Shown here one piece after another: positions 5,371 to 6,456 of a stretch of DNA of 6,456 nucleotides (positions are counted from its first letter, which is position 1; the number at the start of each line of letters is the position of its first letter). The notes beneath the pieces were generated by a model. It searched no databases. It was given only the letters and a program-made list of their open reading frames with translations, and was not told the DNA's origin. This stretch comes from JAMLIO01 sp031412575 (GTDB lineage Bacteria > Bdellovibrionota > Bdellovibrionia > Bdellovibrionales > UBA1609), in NCBI GenBank assembly GCA_031412575.1, contig JANODG010000133.1:1-6456 (forward strand), read 5' to 3'. A program made the position numbers and the translations under genes.

Positions 5371-6456
5371 ATGAACAAACTTTACAAATTAATCGTTTTG
5401 TTGATTTTGGGAACCTTATTTATAATTTTTCAAAACTGTGGTGGTGATGTTTATTTCAGTGCACCGGCCGAGCTTTCAAGCGAAACACCTCCGGTAGAAA
5501 TTAATCCCATTCCTCCACCAATAGAAGTTGAACCCACCCCACCTCCAATCACACCAGAACCACAGCCTCCAATTCCGGAGCCCCCAATAGTTGAACAGCC
5601 AGTAGGTCCTTTTAGATGGACAAATCCCGCTTGGAATACATGCAACAGAGTTTGCGGTGAAGGTCTTCAAAAACGAACAATTAGTTGTTTTGATCAAGGT
5701 CTTGGAAAAAACGTTGGCTCTGAATTCTGCAATCCAAACACAAGACCAATTGCCGAGCGTAATTGCTTTATTGACAATACAAATTGTACCAAATGGATTA
5801 GCTCTGTCAGCGATTTTAAAAATATTAATCGTAATGATAGCTATATCTGCCTTAGAAAAGATATTAATTTAAACAATGTCACTATAGATTCAAGTTTTAA
5901 TAATAATTTAACAAACCAAGTTTTTAATGGATGCGGCCAATCCTTATCAAAAGCTTCAATCCGAAGACAATCACTTTTTGGAATGGCACAAAATTCTGAA
6001 ATAATAAATCTTGTAGTTGATGATCCCTCTATTGAAATTTACATACCTAATAACATACGCACCACGGAGACAATTTACGTTGGTGGCCTTTTAAGTTTCG
6101 CACAAGGAGTAAAATTCAAAAATATTGAAATGAACTTTAAAAGAATCGGTCTTATTCAAACAACTGGGCCTGAAGCTAACTACTGCGGTGCTATGCTTGG
6201 GTCAGGCAGGAATTTAGAATTTGATAATATTAAAATAACTGGCGATAGCTTTACAATTAAATGTATGTATTCTGGGGGCCTTGCTGGCTATGTTAGGTCA
6301 GATGATAAAATTGTCAAAATGAGTAATATAGATTTTTCCATAAAAAATTTAAGATACCATGGAAGCTTTACTGAAAATAGTTCTGCAAATTTAGGTGGTA
6401 TCGTAGGTTACATTGATCGTGATCCACAGGGGACAACACAACTTACAAATATAAAC
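5371..6456 (+). CDS. Lipoprotein with TSP1 domain and GLUG-like beta-helix repeats (partial, 3' end missing)
   Basis: The 5' 362 codons of a longer gene; the frame is open to the window edge. GGGGA lies three to four bases before the ATG. Residues 1-22 are a hydrophobic signal ending FQN before C23, an atypical lipobox (Q and N before the cysteine), and the mature protein begins CGGD. Residues 39-80 form a proline- and glutamate-rich spacer. Residues 81-142 are a thrombospondin type 1 domain: W83, W88, C91, C95 in CGEG, R102, C106, C120, C132, C139, then TKW, so all six cysteines are present. From about 145 on, GLUG-like/right-handed beta-helix repeats follow: FNGCGQ 185-190, SLFG 201-204, GGLLSF 238-243, CGAMLG 272-277, GGLAGYV 302-308 and GGIVGYI 342-348, alternating with I-x-N-I/L-x-(I/F) strands. 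This architecture suggests a stalked surface adhesin or binding protein anchored by lipid, probably in the outer membrane. TSP1 domains are common in animals and uncommon in bacteria. Ligand and full length are unknown. Confidence 0.88.
   Translation, partial: MNKLYKLIVLLILGTLFIIFQNCGGDVYFSAPAELSSETPPVEINPIPPPIEVEPTPPPITPEPQPPIPEPPIVEQPVGPFRWTNPAWNTCNRVCGEGLQKRTISCFDQGLGKNVGSEFCNPNTRPIAERNCFIDNTNCTKWISSVSDFKNINRNDSYICLRKDINLNNVTIDSSFNNNLTNQVFNGCGQSLSKASIRRQSLFGMAQNSEIINLVVDDPSIEIYIPNNIRTTETIYVGGLLSFAQGVKFKNIEMNFKRIGLIQTTGPEANYCGAMLGSGRNLEFDNIKITGDSFTIKCMYSGGLAGYVRSDDKIVKMSNIDFSIKNLRYHGSFTENSSANLGGIVGYIDRDPQGTTQLTNIN

Noticed and set aside
5451..5697. Minus-strand glycine- and tryptophan-rich open frames
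   Set aside because: They are the antisense of the proline-rich spacer (CCN codons read as glycine or tryptophan) of the TSP1 lipoprotein.
5657..5872. A 71-codon plus-strand open frame inside the TSP1 lipoprotein gene
   Set aside because: It is out of frame with a convincing TSP1 domain and has no ribosome binding site or family resemblance.

Overview
The window is AT-rich and gene-sparse. It resembles accessory DNA of a diderm predatory or free-living bacterium of the Bdellovibrio type (Bdellovibrionota). That placement is an inference from two lipoprotein-type surface proteins, bacterial RCC1 repeats with a CWG signature, an NHL-propeller remnant and the FQNC lipobox style; no marker gene confirms it.

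Layout. 1-273 is a leader without genes; it ends in a hairpin that buries the ribosome binding site of the next gene. 274-1371 (+) is a complete tyrosine recombinase (phage/island-type integrase), followed by a clear intrinsic terminator (1414-1449). 1494-1970 (-) encodes a small secreted protein of unknown function with two cysteines; its start is moved to an internal ATG with a better ribosome binding site and a clean signal peptide. 1971-2356 has no convincing gene. 2357-4615 (-) encodes a 752-residue lipoprotein made almost wholly of RCC1-type beta-propeller blades, 14 by my count (two sets of seven), nearly all with a cysteine pair. 4706 to about 5178 (-) holds the decayed remains of an NHL-repeat propeller gene, broken by stops and frame changes. 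5371 to the window end (+) is the 5' part of a second lipoprotein: lipid anchor, proline-rich spacer, one six-cysteine thrombospondin type 1 domain, then GLUG-like/beta-helix repeats. It runs off the window.

How the parts may fit together (inference): the three exported products and the dead propeller gene look like a group of envelope-exposed, repeat-built, probably binding or adhesion proteins next to a site-specific recombinase. This fits a variable surface-protein island. No metabolic pathway, defence system or RNA gene is visible. The most unusual items are the eukaryote-like TSP1 domain on a lipid-anchored stalk, the double seven-blade RCC1 architecture with one disulfide-less blade, and the occluded ribosome binding site of the integrase.
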